Counted from the first letter of the stretch, positions 8,269 through 17,737 are shown. The stretch: 64,000 bases of DNA from Diaphorobacter sp. HDW4A (GCF_011305995.1 NZ_CP049910.1:5470501-5534500); one strand, 5' to 3'. A program made the numbers and translations. The notes: generated from the sequence alone by a model not told the origin.

Positions 8269-9618
8269 TTGTGGGACAAACTGCGTTCTGCATCCATTGC
8301 GGTACAACACGAGTCCCTCACCTTGAAATTTGCATTTGGAAATCCGGCCGCGTTGTCGTGGCCGGTTCGGCTGAATTCAGCTGCTGCGTTTGCCGTTCCC
8401 GGTCTTGCGCTCTGGTTGGCGTCCGGATACTCATACGGCGCCGTCCTGCTGCTGATCGGCGCTATTGTCACGCTCAAGCGTTGGGTGATTGAACCGCAGC
8501 GCTCGCTTACTTGGTGGTTCGCCGCCTGCATGTTCGCCATGGCAATGCTGTGGGTGGCGCTGGCCGACCCGGCCGAGCGCATGGGTCAATGGGACCGGCC
8601 GTCCAAATTCATCCTTGCGATCCCGTGCCTGCTCTACGCCACGGTGTTTCCGCCGCGTCCCCGGGCGTTTGTCTGGGGGCTGATCGTCGGCTGCCTCGGT
8701 GCCGGTGCCATTGCCATCTGGCAGGTCCATGGTCTTGGTGAGTGGCGCGCTACCGGGCGCACCAATGCCATTCAATACGGCAATCTGGCGCTGCTGCTGG
8801 CGGTGTTGCTCGCGGTGTTCCTGGCTGCCATCCACAAGCAGTTGCACTGGGGCGAGAAGATTCTGGCGGTGGTTGCCATCGTCGCGGGGCTCGATGCCTC
8901 GGTGCTGTCTGCTTCGCGCGGCGGCTGGCTCGCGTTGCTGGTAGTGCTTCCGTTCGGCCTGGGACTGCTGTACCGCTATCGTGCACGGCTGTTCTGGCGC
9001 GTGGTGGTGGGTTTGATGATCGCCGTCGGGTTGATGTCGGTGATCAACCGCGACATGCTGAGCGCGCGCTGGGACGAAATGACCTCGGAAATCAAGGTCT
9101 ACGACACCAAGCGCGATGCCAATACTTCGGTGGGCCAGCGCCTCGAACACTGGCGCTTCGCTGTCGATGCGGGCATGGAAAAGCCGCTGCTCGGCTGGGG
9201 CGTGGCGGGCTATACCGCCGAAAAGCAAAAGCGCGTGGCTGAAGGCAAGTACCAGTCGGCCATCATCGAATACAAGTTCGTGCACAACGAGGTGCTCGAC
9301 GTGTTTGTGAAGACTGGCTTCCTCGGAACGGGGCTGTTGCTGTGGTTCTATCTGCTTCCGATCTGGATGTTTTGGCCCACGCGCGAGCGCATGGCCCTGC
9401 TGGACGCGGGCAGCAATCCGCCACTTCGACGCATGGTGCTGGCCGTGCGCATGTGCGGGGTCTGCGTTCCGGTGCTGTTCATCGGGTTCGGCTTCACGCA
9501 GGTGTTCTTTGCCCATAACAGCGGCATCATGTTCTATCTGTTCAGCCTCATCCTGCTGTGGTCGATGTTGATCGGGCTGGAGCGCACGGCGCGTGGTTTG
9601 TCGCCTGCCAAGGCTTGA
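8269..9618 (+). CDS. O-antigen ligase family membrane protein
   Basis: 449 residues if the TTG at 8269 is used; a TTG a few codons on (before KFAFGN) is an alternative, and no ATG is well placed. About ten hydrophobic segments occur, with a large periplasmic loop (about residues 270-355) carrying the Wzy_C/WaaL-type signature: RLEHWRFAVDAGMEKPLLGWG, here split by a conserved Arg and Gly, then a His in KFVHNEVLDVF. This family joins O-antigen or other polymers to lipid A-core, or polymerises them. The conserved His (about residue 345) is the expected catalytic residue. It heads a block of glycosyltransferases, which fits a role in surface-polysaccharide assembly. Confidence 0.88.
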   Translation: MWDKLRSASIAVQHESLTLKFAFGNPAALSWPVRLNSAAAFAVPGLALWLASGYSYGAVLLLIGAIVTLKRWVIEPQRSLTWWFAACMFAMAMLWVALADPAERMGQWDRPSKFILAIPCLLYATVFPPRPRAFVWGLIVGCLGAGAIAIWQVHGLGEWRATGRTNAIQYGNLALLLAVLLAVFLAAIHKQLHWGEKILAVVAIVAGLDASVLSASRGGWLALLVVLPFGLGLLYRYRARLFWRVVVGLMIAVGLMSVINRDMLSARWDEMTSEIKVYDTKRDANTSVGQRLEHWRFAVDAGMEKPLLGWGVAGYTAEKQKRVAEGKYQSAIIEYKFVHNEVLDVFVKTGFLGTGLLLWFYLLPIWMFWPTRERMALLDAGSNPPLRRMVLAVRMCGVCVPVLFIGFGFTQVFFAHNSGIMFYLFSLILLWSMLIGLERTARGLSPAKA

Positions 9619-9662
9619 AGGGCAAAGGCCCTGCGCGTGGGGCTTCCTTTACACTCGCTGCC

Positions 9663-10841
9663 ATGTCAAAGTTCACGGATGCCCGCCCACCGTCTGAGCC
9701 CGCAGACCGTGCATCCAGACGGCCACGCGTGCTGCATTTCGTCACGGGGGGCTTCTCCGGTGCCACGCAGGTCGCCATCGACATCGTGCGCGGACATCTC
9801 GCTGGCAAGCAGTTCGAGCCACTGCTGGTGCTCAGGCGCAAGCCGCAGACCGAACAGGCGCGTGTGGATGCACTTGTCAACGAAGGCCTTCCCGTGGAGC
9901 TGGTCTCCGGCTGGGCGCACATCGCCACCGTGAGGCAGCTTATCCGGATCTGCGAGCGATTCAAGCCCGACATTCTGGTGGCCCACGGTTTCAGCGAACA
10001 TCTCTGGGGGCGCTACGCGGGGCTGCTCGCGAAGGTGCCGCACCTCGTGCATGTCGAGCACAACTCGCGCGAGCGCTACACTTGGTCGCGCACCCAGCAG
10101 ATGCTGTGGCTGTCGCAGCGCACCGACGCCGTCGTGGGCTGCTCCGAGGGCGTCAAGCAGGTGCTGCTCGGCAAGGGAACGCCGACCGACCGGACGCTCG
10201 CCATCTCGAACGGCATCCGCACCGAGCCCTTCGCCACGGCGCCCGACCACCCTTGGCGCGAACGCATTCCCGGCATCGTCATGGCCGCACGCTTTGCGCG
10301 GCAGAAGGACCACACCACGCTGCTCCAAGCCATCGCGCTGCTGAAGACGCGTGGCCTGAAGCCGCCCGTCAAGCTCGCGGGCGGCGGCAAGGCCAGCGCG
10401 CAGAAGGCCGCGCGCAAGCTCAGCGCGGAGCTCGGGCTCGACGATCAGGTGGAGTTTCTGGGCCACCACAAAGATGTTCCCGGCTTGCTGATGGCGCACC
10501 AGATCTGTCTGCTCTCCACGCATTACGAAGGCATGCCGCTGTCGCTCATTGAAGGCATGGCAGCAGGCTGCACGGCCATCGGCACGCGTGCGCCGGGGGT
10601 GCAGGAGGTGATCGAGCATGACCGCAACGGGTTGCTGGTAGAGCATGCAAATGCCGAGTCGCTCGCCGATGCATTGCAGCGTGTACTGACGCAGGCGGGG
10701 GAGGGCGAGCGCCTCGCTCGGCAGGGGCGTGAAGACGCCATTACCCGCTACACGCTCGAGCGCATGATCTCGCGCTACGAGGCGCTGTTCTCGCTGATCA
10801 TGGCCGGGCAGCGCGGCCATCAGGATTTTTCGCAGATATGA
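9663..10841 (+). CDS. Glycosyltransferase family 4
   Basis: 392 residues from the ATG at 9663. GT-B fold: the N-terminal domain begins VLHFVTGGFSGATQ, and the C-terminal domain has the nucleotide-sugar motif LSTHYEGMPLSLIEGMAAG, where the E-x7-E glutamates contact the donor. This is typical of the GT4 glycosyltransferases that build lipopolysaccharide core or O-antigen. It starts 44 bases after the ligase gene, and its stop overlaps the next start by 4 bases (ATGA), showing translational coupling. The sugar and acceptor cannot be predicted. Confidence 0.92.
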   Translation: MSKFTDARPPSEPADRASRRPRVLHFVTGGFSGATQVAIDIVRGHLAGKQFEPLLVLRRKPQTEQARVDALVNEGLPVELVSGWAHIATVRQLIRICERFKPDILVAHGFSEHLWGRYAGLLAKVPHLVHVEHNSRERYTWSRTQQMLWLSQRTDAVVGCSEGVKQVLLGKGTPTDRTLAISNGIRTEPFATAPDHPWRERIPGIVMAARFARQKDHTTLLQAIALLKTRGLKPPVKLAGGGKASAQKAARKLSAELGLDDQVEFLGHHKDVPGLLMAHQICLLSTHYEGMPLSLIEGMAAGCTAIGTRAPGVQEVIEHDRNGLLVEHANAESLADALQRVLTQAGEGERLARQGREDAITRYTLERMISRYEALFSLIMAGQRGHQDFSQI

Positions 10842-11884
10842 CGCAGCATCCGCAACAACTTCCATCGATCCCGCCGCCATGGCTCAGCGTGCTGGTGCCT
10901 GCCTACAACGTCGAGCCGTACCTCGAGGAATGCCTCGCGTCGGTGATGGAGCAGACTGCCGATCTGCCGGGCGTGGAAGTGCTGGTGCGCAACGACTGCT
11001 CGACCGACGGCACGGGCGCGCTCATGCAGCGCCTGGCCGAACGCTGGCCGGGGCGGCTCACGCTGATGGAGAACGAGCGCAACTGGGGCCTGAGTGCCAC
11101 GCGCAACGCCATGCTCGACGCGGCGCGCGGCGAGTATCTGTGGTTCATCGATTCCGACGACAAGATCCTGCCCGGCAGCATGGCCGCGCTGCACGACATC
11201 GTCGCAACGCATTCCCCCGACGTGGTGCTCTGCGACTTCGCGGTCTGGCGCGAGAAACCCAGGCTCAAGCACCGCCTGCGTGGGGAGCGCCATCGCCGCA
11301 CCTTCGCGGGCGCGGCGCGCACGCTGTTGACGGACCGATGCGATGCCCTCGCCGATGTGTTGATGCCCGGCGAGCTGCACGCATGGTCCAAGATCACACG
11401 GCGCGCGCTGTGGGGGCGCGACCTGCATTTCCCCGTCGGACAATGCTACGAGGACATGACGAGCATGCCGCTCGTGATGCTGCGCGCGGCGAGTTTCTAT
11501 TACGCCGACGAGCCGTGGATTGCCTACCGCCAGCGCAGCACGAGCGTGCTGGCCAATCCGAATTTGAGCAAGGCACTGGACCAGTCGATGGCGCTCAAGG
11601 AATTTCATATGGCGCTGCAGACCAGTGGCTGCGCGGACCACGCGCGCTTGCAACTCGCGCTTGCGCATCAGAACGCGCGCAACTTCATCGGTTCGATGCG
11701 CTTTGTCGACGCCATGGACGACCTCAATCCGAAAAAACGCGAGGCCGTGCAGCGCATTCGCGCGAACTTTCTGGCCGCATCACCACTCTCGCCAGAGGCT
11801 TTGTGCAAGGCCTACAGCGCACGTGGCTGGTGGCTGCGCAGATCCAAGCTCCAGCGCTGGCTGAAGGCGAGCGAGACCGCATGA
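10838..11884 (+). CDS. Glycosyltransferase family 2
   Basis: 348 residues. GT-A fold: the opening LSVLVPAYNVEPYLEECL, the NDCSTDGTG loop, NWGLSATRNAMLD, and the metal/nucleotide-binding DxD-like FIDSDDKI are all present. The C-terminal portion is basic and likely peripheral to the membrane. It overlaps both neighbours by 4 bases, so the three transferase genes (9663-12852) form a tightly coupled operon. It probably adds one sugar during O-antigen or core synthesis; donor and linkage are unknown. Confidence 0.92.
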   Translation: MTQHPQQLPSIPPPWLSVLVPAYNVEPYLEECLASVMEQTADLPGVEVLVRNDCSTDGTGALMQRLAERWPGRLTLMENERNWGLSATRNAMLDAARGEYLWFIDSDDKILPGSMAALHDIVATHSPDVVLCDFAVWREKPRLKHRLRGERHRRTFAGAARTLLTDRCDALADVLMPGELHAWSKITRRALWGRDLHFPVGQCYEDMTSMPLVMLRAASFYYADEPWIAYRQRSTSVLANPNLSKALDQSMALKEFHMALQTSGCADHARLQLALAHQNARNFIGSMRFVDAMDDLNPKKREAVQRIRANFLAASPLSPEALCKAYSARGWWLRRSKLQRWLKASETA

Positions 11885-12852
11885 GCCAGCCGCAGGACAT
11901 TGCATTGCGCGACAAGGGCGAGCTGCTGCTCGCGCGCCTCATCTACGGCTGGGAGCGGCTGCGCAACAAGCCGGTGCGCGACTACGTCGCCAAGTCGTTC
12001 GAGCTGATCGAGATTCCGCTCGCCACGGGCGCCAAGCCTGCTCCGAACACGCGGAGCATTCCCCGCATTATCTGGGCGTTCTGGACCGGTGCCTCCAAGC
12101 CCGAGCTCATCGAACGCTGCTTCGCCAACTGGCACCGAATGTGCCCGCAGTTCGACATCCGCATCCTCGACGAGGACAGCGTGCTGCAGTATCTGGACGC
12201 CATACCGCCATCGTTGCAGCAGGCGAGCGCTCCCAAGCGCGCCGACTGGGTGCGCGCCGAGTTGCTCAAGCGCCATGGCGGTATCTGGCTTGATGCGAGC
12301 ACGATACTCACCACGTCACTGGATTGGGTGATCGACGAACAGGCCCGCACGCAGAGCGACTATGTGGGCTTTTATCTCGAGCAGTTCACGGCCGATGCTG
12401 CCTACCCCGTCATTGAAAACTGGTTCATGGCCGCGCCACCTGGAAGCCCGTTCATCGTCGATCTGCAGGACGAATTCACCACGCGCGTGGTTCCCGGCAG
12501 CAACGAAGCCTACATCGACAAATTGCGCGAAGAGGGTGTTTACGACCAGTTGCGCCAGCGCATTTTCTCGCCCGAATATTTGACCATGCACTTGGCGATC
12601 CAGTACGTGATGCGCAAGCGCGGCGGCTACCGCCTGGCGCTGGCACGCGCGGAAGACGGTCCGTTTTACTACCACGTGGCGGCGCGCTGGAGCCGTGGCC
12701 TGCTCAAGGTGCAACTCATGATGCGCCCCAGAGCCCCGGTGATGCCGCCCATGGTCAAACTGCGCAAGCCCGACCGCAAGCGGCTGGACCTGTATACGCA
12801 GCGCCGGCTGGTGCGCCCTGACAGCATTCTTGGTCACTATCTGGGTCTTTAA
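11881..12852 (+). CDS. Capsular polysaccharide synthesis protein-type glycosyltransferase
   Basis: 323 residues. The pattern IPRIIWAFWTG, then ADWVRAELLKRHGGIWLDA, is the signature of the Caps_synth/Gly_transf_sug group; the aspartate in GGIWLDAS belongs to the DxD-like donor site. It overlaps the preceding GT2 gene by 4 bases and is followed 29 bases later by an unknown gene. It probably transfers a sugar in the same surface-glycan pathway. The family contains capsule and LPS-modifying enzymes, so the exact polymer cannot be stated. Confidence 0.88.
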   Translation: MSQPQDIALRDKGELLLARLIYGWERLRNKPVRDYVAKSFELIEIPLATGAKPAPNTRSIPRIIWAFWTGASKPELIERCFANWHRMCPQFDIRILDEDSVLQYLDAIPPSLQQASAPKRADWVRAELLKRHGGIWLDASTILTTSLDWVIDEQARTQSDYVGFYLEQFTADAAYPVIENWFMAAPPGSPFIVDLQDEFTTRVVPGSNEAYIDKLREEGVYDQLRQRIFSPEYLTMHLAIQYVMRKRGGYRLALARAEDGPFYYHVAARWSRGLLKVQLMMRPRAPVMPPMVKLRKPDRKRLDLYTQRRLVRPDSILGHYLGL

Positions 12853-12881
12853 CACTACGGCAGACGAGACACATACACACC

Positions 12882-13640
12882 ATGATCCATCGTCGCAAAT
12901 CAGCATTCGAAAAATGGTTCTCCTTCACCCGCCACCGTCGGCGTTTCGGTGCGGATGAACATGTTCAGCGACTTGATGCACAGGGCTTTGAAAAGCTGCG
13001 CGAGAGCATCATTCAGAGCGAGGGTGATGACGCGAAATACGCGCATGGCGCATCGGTCAATCTCGACGAACACCTGGCCAAGGTGCGCCGCGAATTCATC
13101 GGCCAGTCCGAGCTGCTGTACCAGCACGCCATGCTCATCGTGTTGATTCGCCGCGAGGCTGACGTGGCCGCCAACTACGAACGCTTCAAACGCATGTGGA
13201 TGGCCGAGCGCGATTTTCTGACCACACATCTCGACATGCGCTGGCTGCTCTCGGCTTGTGACACCTTCATCGACCTCGACACCGACCCGTTGTTGCGCGC
13301 CGTCGCCATGAACGGCCCGCTGCTCGCCAACACCGTGAAGCTCGGCGAGACGGAGCGCTTCATTCTGGGCGTCAACGCCGAAACGCCCGACAAGCAGGCC
13401 GCGCTCGACGAACTATGGACCCATCGCGTGGGGCTGTTCGATGGCGTCTCGGGTTTCATTCCGGGCACGGATGACACCTTGCGCAATATGCGGTGGCGGT
13501 TGGAGGACGTGTGCAAGCTGCATCCGCTTGGGGTGGTGGTGATGGAGATTTTTGACCGGTTGCAGCGGGATGCCAATGAGAACGTTTATTTGCGGTTCAA
13601 GAAGCGGCATACGCGGGAGAAGACGCGGTGGTGGGATTGA
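12882..13640 (+). CDS. Hypothetical protein of the polysaccharide block
   Basis: 252 residues, soluble and rich in charged helices, with no signal peptide or membrane segment. A basic N-terminus (MIHRRKSAFEKWFSFTRHRRR) is followed by an acidic helical body. No motif I recognise is present. It is 29 bases downstream of the capsule-type transferase and is the last plus-strand gene before a convergent gap, so it is probably co-transcribed with the glycosyltransferases. It might serve as an accessory or regulatory factor of polysaccharide assembly, but that is only context. Confidence 0.75.
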   Translation: MIHRRKSAFEKWFSFTRHRRRFGADEHVQRLDAQGFEKLRESIIQSEGDDAKYAHGASVNLDEHLAKVRREFIGQSELLYQHAMLIVLIRREADVAANYERFKRMWMAERDFLTTHLDMRWLLSACDTFIDLDTDPLLRAVAMNGPLLANTVKLGETERFILGVNAETPDKQAALDELWTHRVGLFDGVSGFIPGTDDTLRNMRWRLEDVCKLHPLGVVVMEIFDRLQRDANENVYLRFKKRHTREKTRWWD

Positions 13641-13710
13641 GGGGCAGTGTTGCGTACTGACAGCCGTTGTTCTTTGATTTTTTTGGTTGTTGCTGGTTGG
13701 TTGAGGGAAG

Positions 13711-14101
13711 AGGCCGGGACTGCCCCCGGCGGGGCAATCACTTTTTGCTTGCGCGCAAAAAGTAATCAAAAACGCGCTTGGAAGTCATCCGGCGGAACTC
13801 GCTGCGTTCCTTCGTCACTCCGCTCAAGCAACCGCCGGAAATCAGTTTGGAAAGAGGTGTTTACGGCACGTCGCTTCGCTCGTGCCAGGGTGTTTGCGTG
13901 GCTGCGTTGGGGTTCAAATGCCCACTGCGTTTTTGAGCGAGGGTGATCTCGCGGTTGCCAGCAAATCGCACAACGTCTGCGCACCCACATCTCGCGAAGT
14001 CGCACAGTGAGTTCTGCCGCGGGTATTGAAAACGCATTTTTGGTGACTTTTTGGGCGTGACCAAAAAGTGACTCCGCCGCCGGGCGGAACTCCCGGCCTC
14101 A
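13711..14101. repeat. Dispersed intergenic repeat, copy A (two inverted arms)
   Basis: This fills the gap between two convergent genes. The left arm (13711 to about 13885) has a GC-rich stem near GGGACTGCCCCCGGCGGGG, then the hairpin ACTTTTTGC-TTGC-GCGCAAAAAGT, then CCGGCGGAACTCGC...ACCGCCGGAAATCAG. The right arm (about 13984-14101) carries the same kind of elements in reverse: GTGACTTTTTGGGCGTGACCAAAAAGTGAC and CCGCCGGGCGGAACTCCCGGCCTC. Related copies lie at 17527-17737 and 46367-46860. No open reading frame is credible here. The hairpins and position suggest a bidirectional transcription terminator or a REP-like element. Confidence 0.8.
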
Positions 14102-14140
14102 GAAATCAAAGCCCCAACAGAACCAAGCCAAGATAAAAAA

Positions 14141-15208
14141 TCAGCGCTTCAAAGAAGCAACCAACAACTCATCAACCAACACCTTCACCAACTCCGATGC
14201 GGGCATCACACGAGATGCCCCCACCCCCTGCCCAGCCCACAAAGAAAGATAATCCGCACGCCCTGCAGCGCCACAAGCCTTGCGCAACGCCCCCGTCAAC
14301 GCATTCTGCACAGGGTACTCAGGAACGGCGTCCTCAAAGTCAGCAAGCCGCGACATCATCGAATTCACGATGCCACGCGCATACCTCCCGGAGATGGTCC
14401 GGGTGCAGCGCGTATCCACCGCGGTGGCACGTGCCATCGCTTCGCGGTAGGCGGGACCGACGCCCGATTCAGGGCAGACGAGGAACGCTGTGCCCATCTG
14501 CACGGCCTGCGCACCGAGGGTCAGGGCGGCGGCGATGCTGCGACCGTTCATGATGCCGCCCGCTGCGATCACGGGGATGGTCAGCTTGGCCGCGCACTCG
14601 GCGACGAGGGGCAGGGTGCCGATCATGCTGGCCTGGAAATCACCGAGAAAGGTGCCGCGATGGCCGCCGGCTTCCATGCCTGATGCGACGACTGCATCGG
14701 CGCCGACGGCCTGCCAGGCTTCGGCTTCGGCGACCGTGGTGGCGGTGCCGATCACGTAGCTACCAGCGGTGTGCAATTGCTCGACCTGGTGCTTGGTGAG
14801 GATGCCAAAAGTAAAGCTCGCGATGGTGGGCTTTTGTGCGATGAGGGCTTCGAACTGGGCGTCGAAGTCTTCACACCACTGCGCGGGCACGCTGGGGGTG
14901 AGGCCGAATTCGGCGTACAGCGGCGCGAGGCGGTCCATCGCCTGTTGGACGATGACGGGGTCTGGCGTGGGGGTCTTCTGCACAAAGAGGTTCATGCCGA
15001 AGGGGCGGTCCGTGGCCTGGCGCACCGCGTTGGCGGCTTCTTCCATGGCGGCGGGGGAGCGCATGCCGCAGCCGAGCATTCCGAGCGCTCCGGCCTTCGA
15101 TACCGCAGCGGCGAGCGCGGGGGTGTCTGAGCCGGTCATTGGGCCCTGGATGATCGGGTGTTCGATGTTCAGGTGCTTGAGCAGCGAAGGGGTGGATGTG
15201 GTGGTCAT
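14141..15208 (-). CDS. Nitronate monooxygenase
   Basis: 355 residues. A TIM-barrel FMN enzyme with the family opening HPIIQGPMTGSDTPALAAA and the loop GMEAGGHRG, in which His183 is the catalytic-base position of 2-nitropropane dioxygenases. AAGGIMNGRSIAAALTLGAQ and VQMGTAFL form the FMN phosphate site. The enzyme oxidises alkyl nitronates to carbonyl compounds and nitrite in the cytoplasm. Part of this family includes 2-oxo-reductase-like members, so the native substrate may differ. It is followed 19 bases upstream on the same strand by a LysR gene that ends at 15228, so the two may be co-transcribed. Confidence 0.9.
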   Translation of the reverse strand: MTTTSTPSLLKHLNIEHPIIQGPMTGSDTPALAAAVSKAGALGMLGCGMRSPAAMEEAANAVRQATDRPFGMNLFVQKTPTPDPVIVQQAMDRLAPLYAEFGLTPSVPAQWCEDFDAQFEALIAQKPTIASFTFGILTKHQVEQLHTAGSYVIGTATTVAEAEAWQAVGADAVVASGMEAGGHRGTFLGDFQASMIGTLPLVAECAAKLTIPVIAAGGIMNGRSIAAALTLGAQAVQMGTAFLVCPESGVGPAYREAMARATAVDTRCTRTISGRYARGIVNSMMSRLADFEDAVPEYPVQNALTGALRKACGAAGRADYLSLWAGQGVGASRVMPASELVKVLVDELLVASLKR

Positions 15209-15227
15209 GGAAAAGCGCTCCTTGAAA

Positions 15228-16124
15228 TCATGAATGCGGGTTCAGGACATTGGCGCTGGCCAGGAGTTGTTCCTTCAGCGCGGTGAACGCGGGCGTGTCG
15301 TAGCCCTGCCTTGTGACCAGCATGGTCGTGCAGTGCGCGAGTGGCACCCATTGCAGAGCGGGCGGGGTGCGCAGCTGCTCGAGTAGCGCCTGTGGCACCA
15401 CGCCCGCGCAGCTGCCCGCGGCCACGCAGGCGAGGATTGCGGGGTAGGAGGCGAGCTCCATCACCTGCGGCTGCTGGCGTGCGTTCTTTTTGTTGCCGCT
15501 ACGCATCCAGTCCTCGCCAATCTGGCGGTAGGTGCAGCCCCGGGTGAAGGCGGCGATCGTGTGCAACTGCAGATCCTTGGGCGATGCAACGGGCGGATGC
15601 GTGCCGGGCAGGGCCAGCAGTAGGGGCTCGTCGTAGACCGGGGTGCGGTCGAGCGCCAGCGCGTCGGCGTCGATGTCCGGCGGCGGCCAGGCGACGAGGG
15701 CGGCGTCGATCTCGTGTGTGAGCAGTTGTTCGATCAGCTGGCGCGATGGCGCGGTGCGCAGCTCCAGCCGCAGCTCGGGCCACGCGGCATGCAGTTGGGC
15801 GAGGGGGTGGGGCAGGCGCACGAGCGAGGTGCTCTCCATCGCGCCGAGCCGCAGCCGCCCCGTGGGATGGTCGGGCGAGACGGCCTGACGCGCTTCCTCG
15901 GCCAGCGTGAGCAGCTTTTGCGCGTAGCCGAGGAGGGTCTCCCCGGCGGGCGTGAGCAACATGCGCCGCCCCTCGCGTAGAAACAGCGCCGTGCCCAGTT
16001 GCTCCTCCAACTGCTGGATGCGCGTCGTGACGTTGGATTGCACGCGCCCCAGCCGCTCGGCGGCGCGGGTGACGCTGTGCTCCTCGGCCACGACACAGAA
16101 GATCTCAAGCGCAAGCAGGTCCAT
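15228..16124 (-). CDS. LysR family transcriptional regulator
   Basis: 298 residues from the ATG at 16124 (MDLLALEIFCVVAEEHS); longer in-frame extensions upstream are not conserved-looking. The N-terminal winged helix-turn-helix has SVTRAAERLGRVQSNVTTRI and a linker helix; the effector domain begins at about residue 90. It lies just upstream of the nitronate monooxygenase gene on the same strand and diverges from an MFS transporter gene across a 105-base gap that holds a perfect dyad. The transporter, and perhaps the monooxygenase, are the likely targets. Confidence 0.92.
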   Translation of the reverse strand: MDLLALEIFCVVAEEHSVTRAAERLGRVQSNVTTRIQQLEEQLGTALFLREGRRMLLTPAGETLLGYAQKLLTLAEEARQAVSPDHPTGRLRLGAMESTSLVRLPHPLAQLHAAWPELRLELRTAPSRQLIEQLLTHEIDAALVAWPPPDIDADALALDRTPVYDEPLLLALPGTHPPVASPKDLQLHTIAAFTRGCTYRQIGEDWMRSGNKKNARQQPQVMELASYPAILACVAAGSCAGVVPQALLEQLRTPPALQWVPLAHCTTMLVTRQGYDTPAFTALKEQLLASANVLNPHS

Positions 16125-16197
16125 GGTGCAGGATAGGGTGGTGGATACGTTGGAGTTGGCAAAGAAAATCTTTTTGTGAGATGATTTTATAACATTC

Positions 16198-16214
16198 AAT
16201 CTCAAAATGAGATT
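16198..16214. promoter_or_regulatory. Candidate LysR box (T-N11-A) between lysR and MFS gene
   Basis: AATCTCAAAATGAGATT is a perfect 7-base inverted repeat around AAA and fits the LysR T-N11-A rule. A further TGAGAT half-site lies at 16177-16182. It sits 16 bases before the MFS start codon, a position where binding could repress or, with the second half-site, activate. Binding by this regulator is inferred. Confidence 0.65.
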
Positions 16215-16229
16215 CAAATCAGATTCCCC

Positions 16230-17519
16230 ATGAAGGCTATTCCCTTGAACCCCTCGGAAAGCGCGACAGTAGACCCAGCATCCAGCCAACCCAGCGGCTC
16301 GATGAAGCCCTGGCCCATTGCCTTCGCTGGCATGGCCTGTCTTGCGATTGCCATGGGCATAGGCCGTTTCGCCTTCACGCCGCTGCTGCCGATGATGCTG
16401 CACGACGGGACCCTCACGCTTGCGGAGGGCAGCTGGCTCGCCACCGCCAACTACCTCGGCTACCTCGCGGGCGCACTCTTCGGCATGGCCCTGCCATGGC
16501 TTGCCCCGCGCGCCTATGCCGTGCTGCACCCGGCGGTGCTCGCCAAGCTCGGCATCGCGTTCACGGTCATCTTCACCGTCGCCATGGCCCTGCCCGTGGT
16601 GTCCCCCGCCTTGTGGACCGCGCTGCGCTTCGGTGCGGGCGTGTGCAGTGCCATCACGCTGCTCGGCATCGCCTCGTGGTGCATGGTGCGACTGGCAGCT
16701 CTAGGCCGCCCCGAACTCGCCGCCCTGATTTTCGCCGGCCCCGGCCTCGGCATTCTGCTGACCGGCGTCATCGCCAGCGGCATGGTCGCCCTGCACTGGC
16801 AAGCCACCAGCGGCTGGCTGCTCTTTGCCGTGCTCGCGCTGCTGCTCTGCATCCCCATCTGGCCCCAAATCGCAGGCCGCGCAGCATTGCCAAAACCAGA
16901 TGGCGCAGCATCCACGACCACCCAGACCACTCCCGCCGAACCCGCAGCCCCAGTCCCCGCACGCATACTGCATGCGCTTGCCTACGGCCTCTCGGGCCTC
17001 GGCTACATCGTCTCAGCCACCTTCCTGCCCGTCATCGCCCGCACCGTGCTCCCCGGCAACTCCATCTGGGCCGACCTGTTCTGGCCCATCGCTGGCTTGG
17101 GCGCGGTCGTCGGCACGATCCTGAGCACTCGCGCAAAAGGACGCTGGGATCGTCGCTGGCTGTTGATCGCAGCCTATTTGGTGCAGGCATCCGGCATCGC
17201 GCTAGGCCTGCTCTTGCCCACCACGCTTGGCTTCGCACTTGGCAGCGTGCTCCTCGGTCTGCCATTCACCGTGATCACCTTCTTCGGCCTGCAGGAAGCC
17301 AGAAGACTCTGGCCGACCTCGGCCGACAGCTTCGTGGCCCTGGTCAGTGTGCTCTACGGAATAGGCCAGATCGCAGGCCCACCCCTGGTGAACTGGCTGC
17401 TGCACCACGCAGAAAACGGAAAGGGTTTTGAAAATGGTCTAGCACTGGCAGCCATGTCATTGGTATTGGGCGCAGCCATGTACGCAATCTCGATATGGCG
17501 CTGGCCCCAAAAAGCATGA
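16230..17519 (+). CDS. YbfB/YjiJ-type MFS transporter
   Basis: 429 residues with about twelve hydrophobic segments. After a polar N-terminal stretch the first helix reads AFAGMACLAIAMGIGRFAF, with TPLLPMML following, the marks of the YbfB/YjiJ branch of the major facilitator superfamily. Inner-membrane transporter of unknown substrate. The ATG at 16230 lacks a clear ribosome site; Met25 is an alternative. It diverges from a LysR gene and is probably controlled by it through the dyad at 16198-16214. Confidence 0.88.
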   Translation: MKAIPLNPSESATVDPASSQPSGSMKPWPIAFAGMACLAIAMGIGRFAFTPLLPMMLHDGTLTLAEGSWLATANYLGYLAGALFGMALPWLAPRAYAVLHPAVLAKLGIAFTVIFTVAMALPVVSPALWTALRFGAGVCSAITLLGIASWCMVRLAALGRPELAALIFAGPGLGILLTGVIASGMVALHWQATSGWLLFAVLALLLCIPIWPQIAGRAALPKPDGAASTTTQTTPAEPAAPVPARILHALAYGLSGLGYIVSATFLPVIARTVLPGNSIWADLFWPIAGLGAVVGTILSTRAKGRWDRRWLLIAAYLVQASGIALGLLLPTTLGFALGSVLLGLPFTVITFFGLQEARRLWPTSADSFVALVSVLYGIGQIAGPPLVNWLLHHAENGKGFENGLALAAMSLVLGAAMYAISIWRWPQKA

Positions 17520-17526
17520 ATCGAAA

Positions 17527-17737
17527 GCATCTCGCGAAGTCGCGAGAAAAAGGCACGAGCGCAGCGAAGTGCCGAACACACCTCTTCAAATCACTTTTGC
17601 GGCAAGCTGTCTGAACGGAGCGCCGCAGGCGCGCAGTGAGTTTTGCCGCATGACTTCCAAGCGCGGTTTTGGTGACTTTTTGCGCGCAAGCAAAAAGTTA
17701 CTGCCCCGCCGGGGGCAGTCCCGGCCTCCGCTCTCAA
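17527..17737. repeat. Dispersed intergenic repeat, copy B (one arm)
   Basis: Between the convergent MFS and histidine-kinase genes. It contains the perfect stem TCTCGCGA-AG-TCGCGAGA, then a GCGCAGTGAG segment, GGTGACTTTTTGCGCGC-AAGC-AAAAAGTTAC, and a GC-rich end GCCCCGCCGGGGGCAG-TCCCGGCC. It corresponds to the right arm of copies A and C. No gene is visible. Confidence 0.8.
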
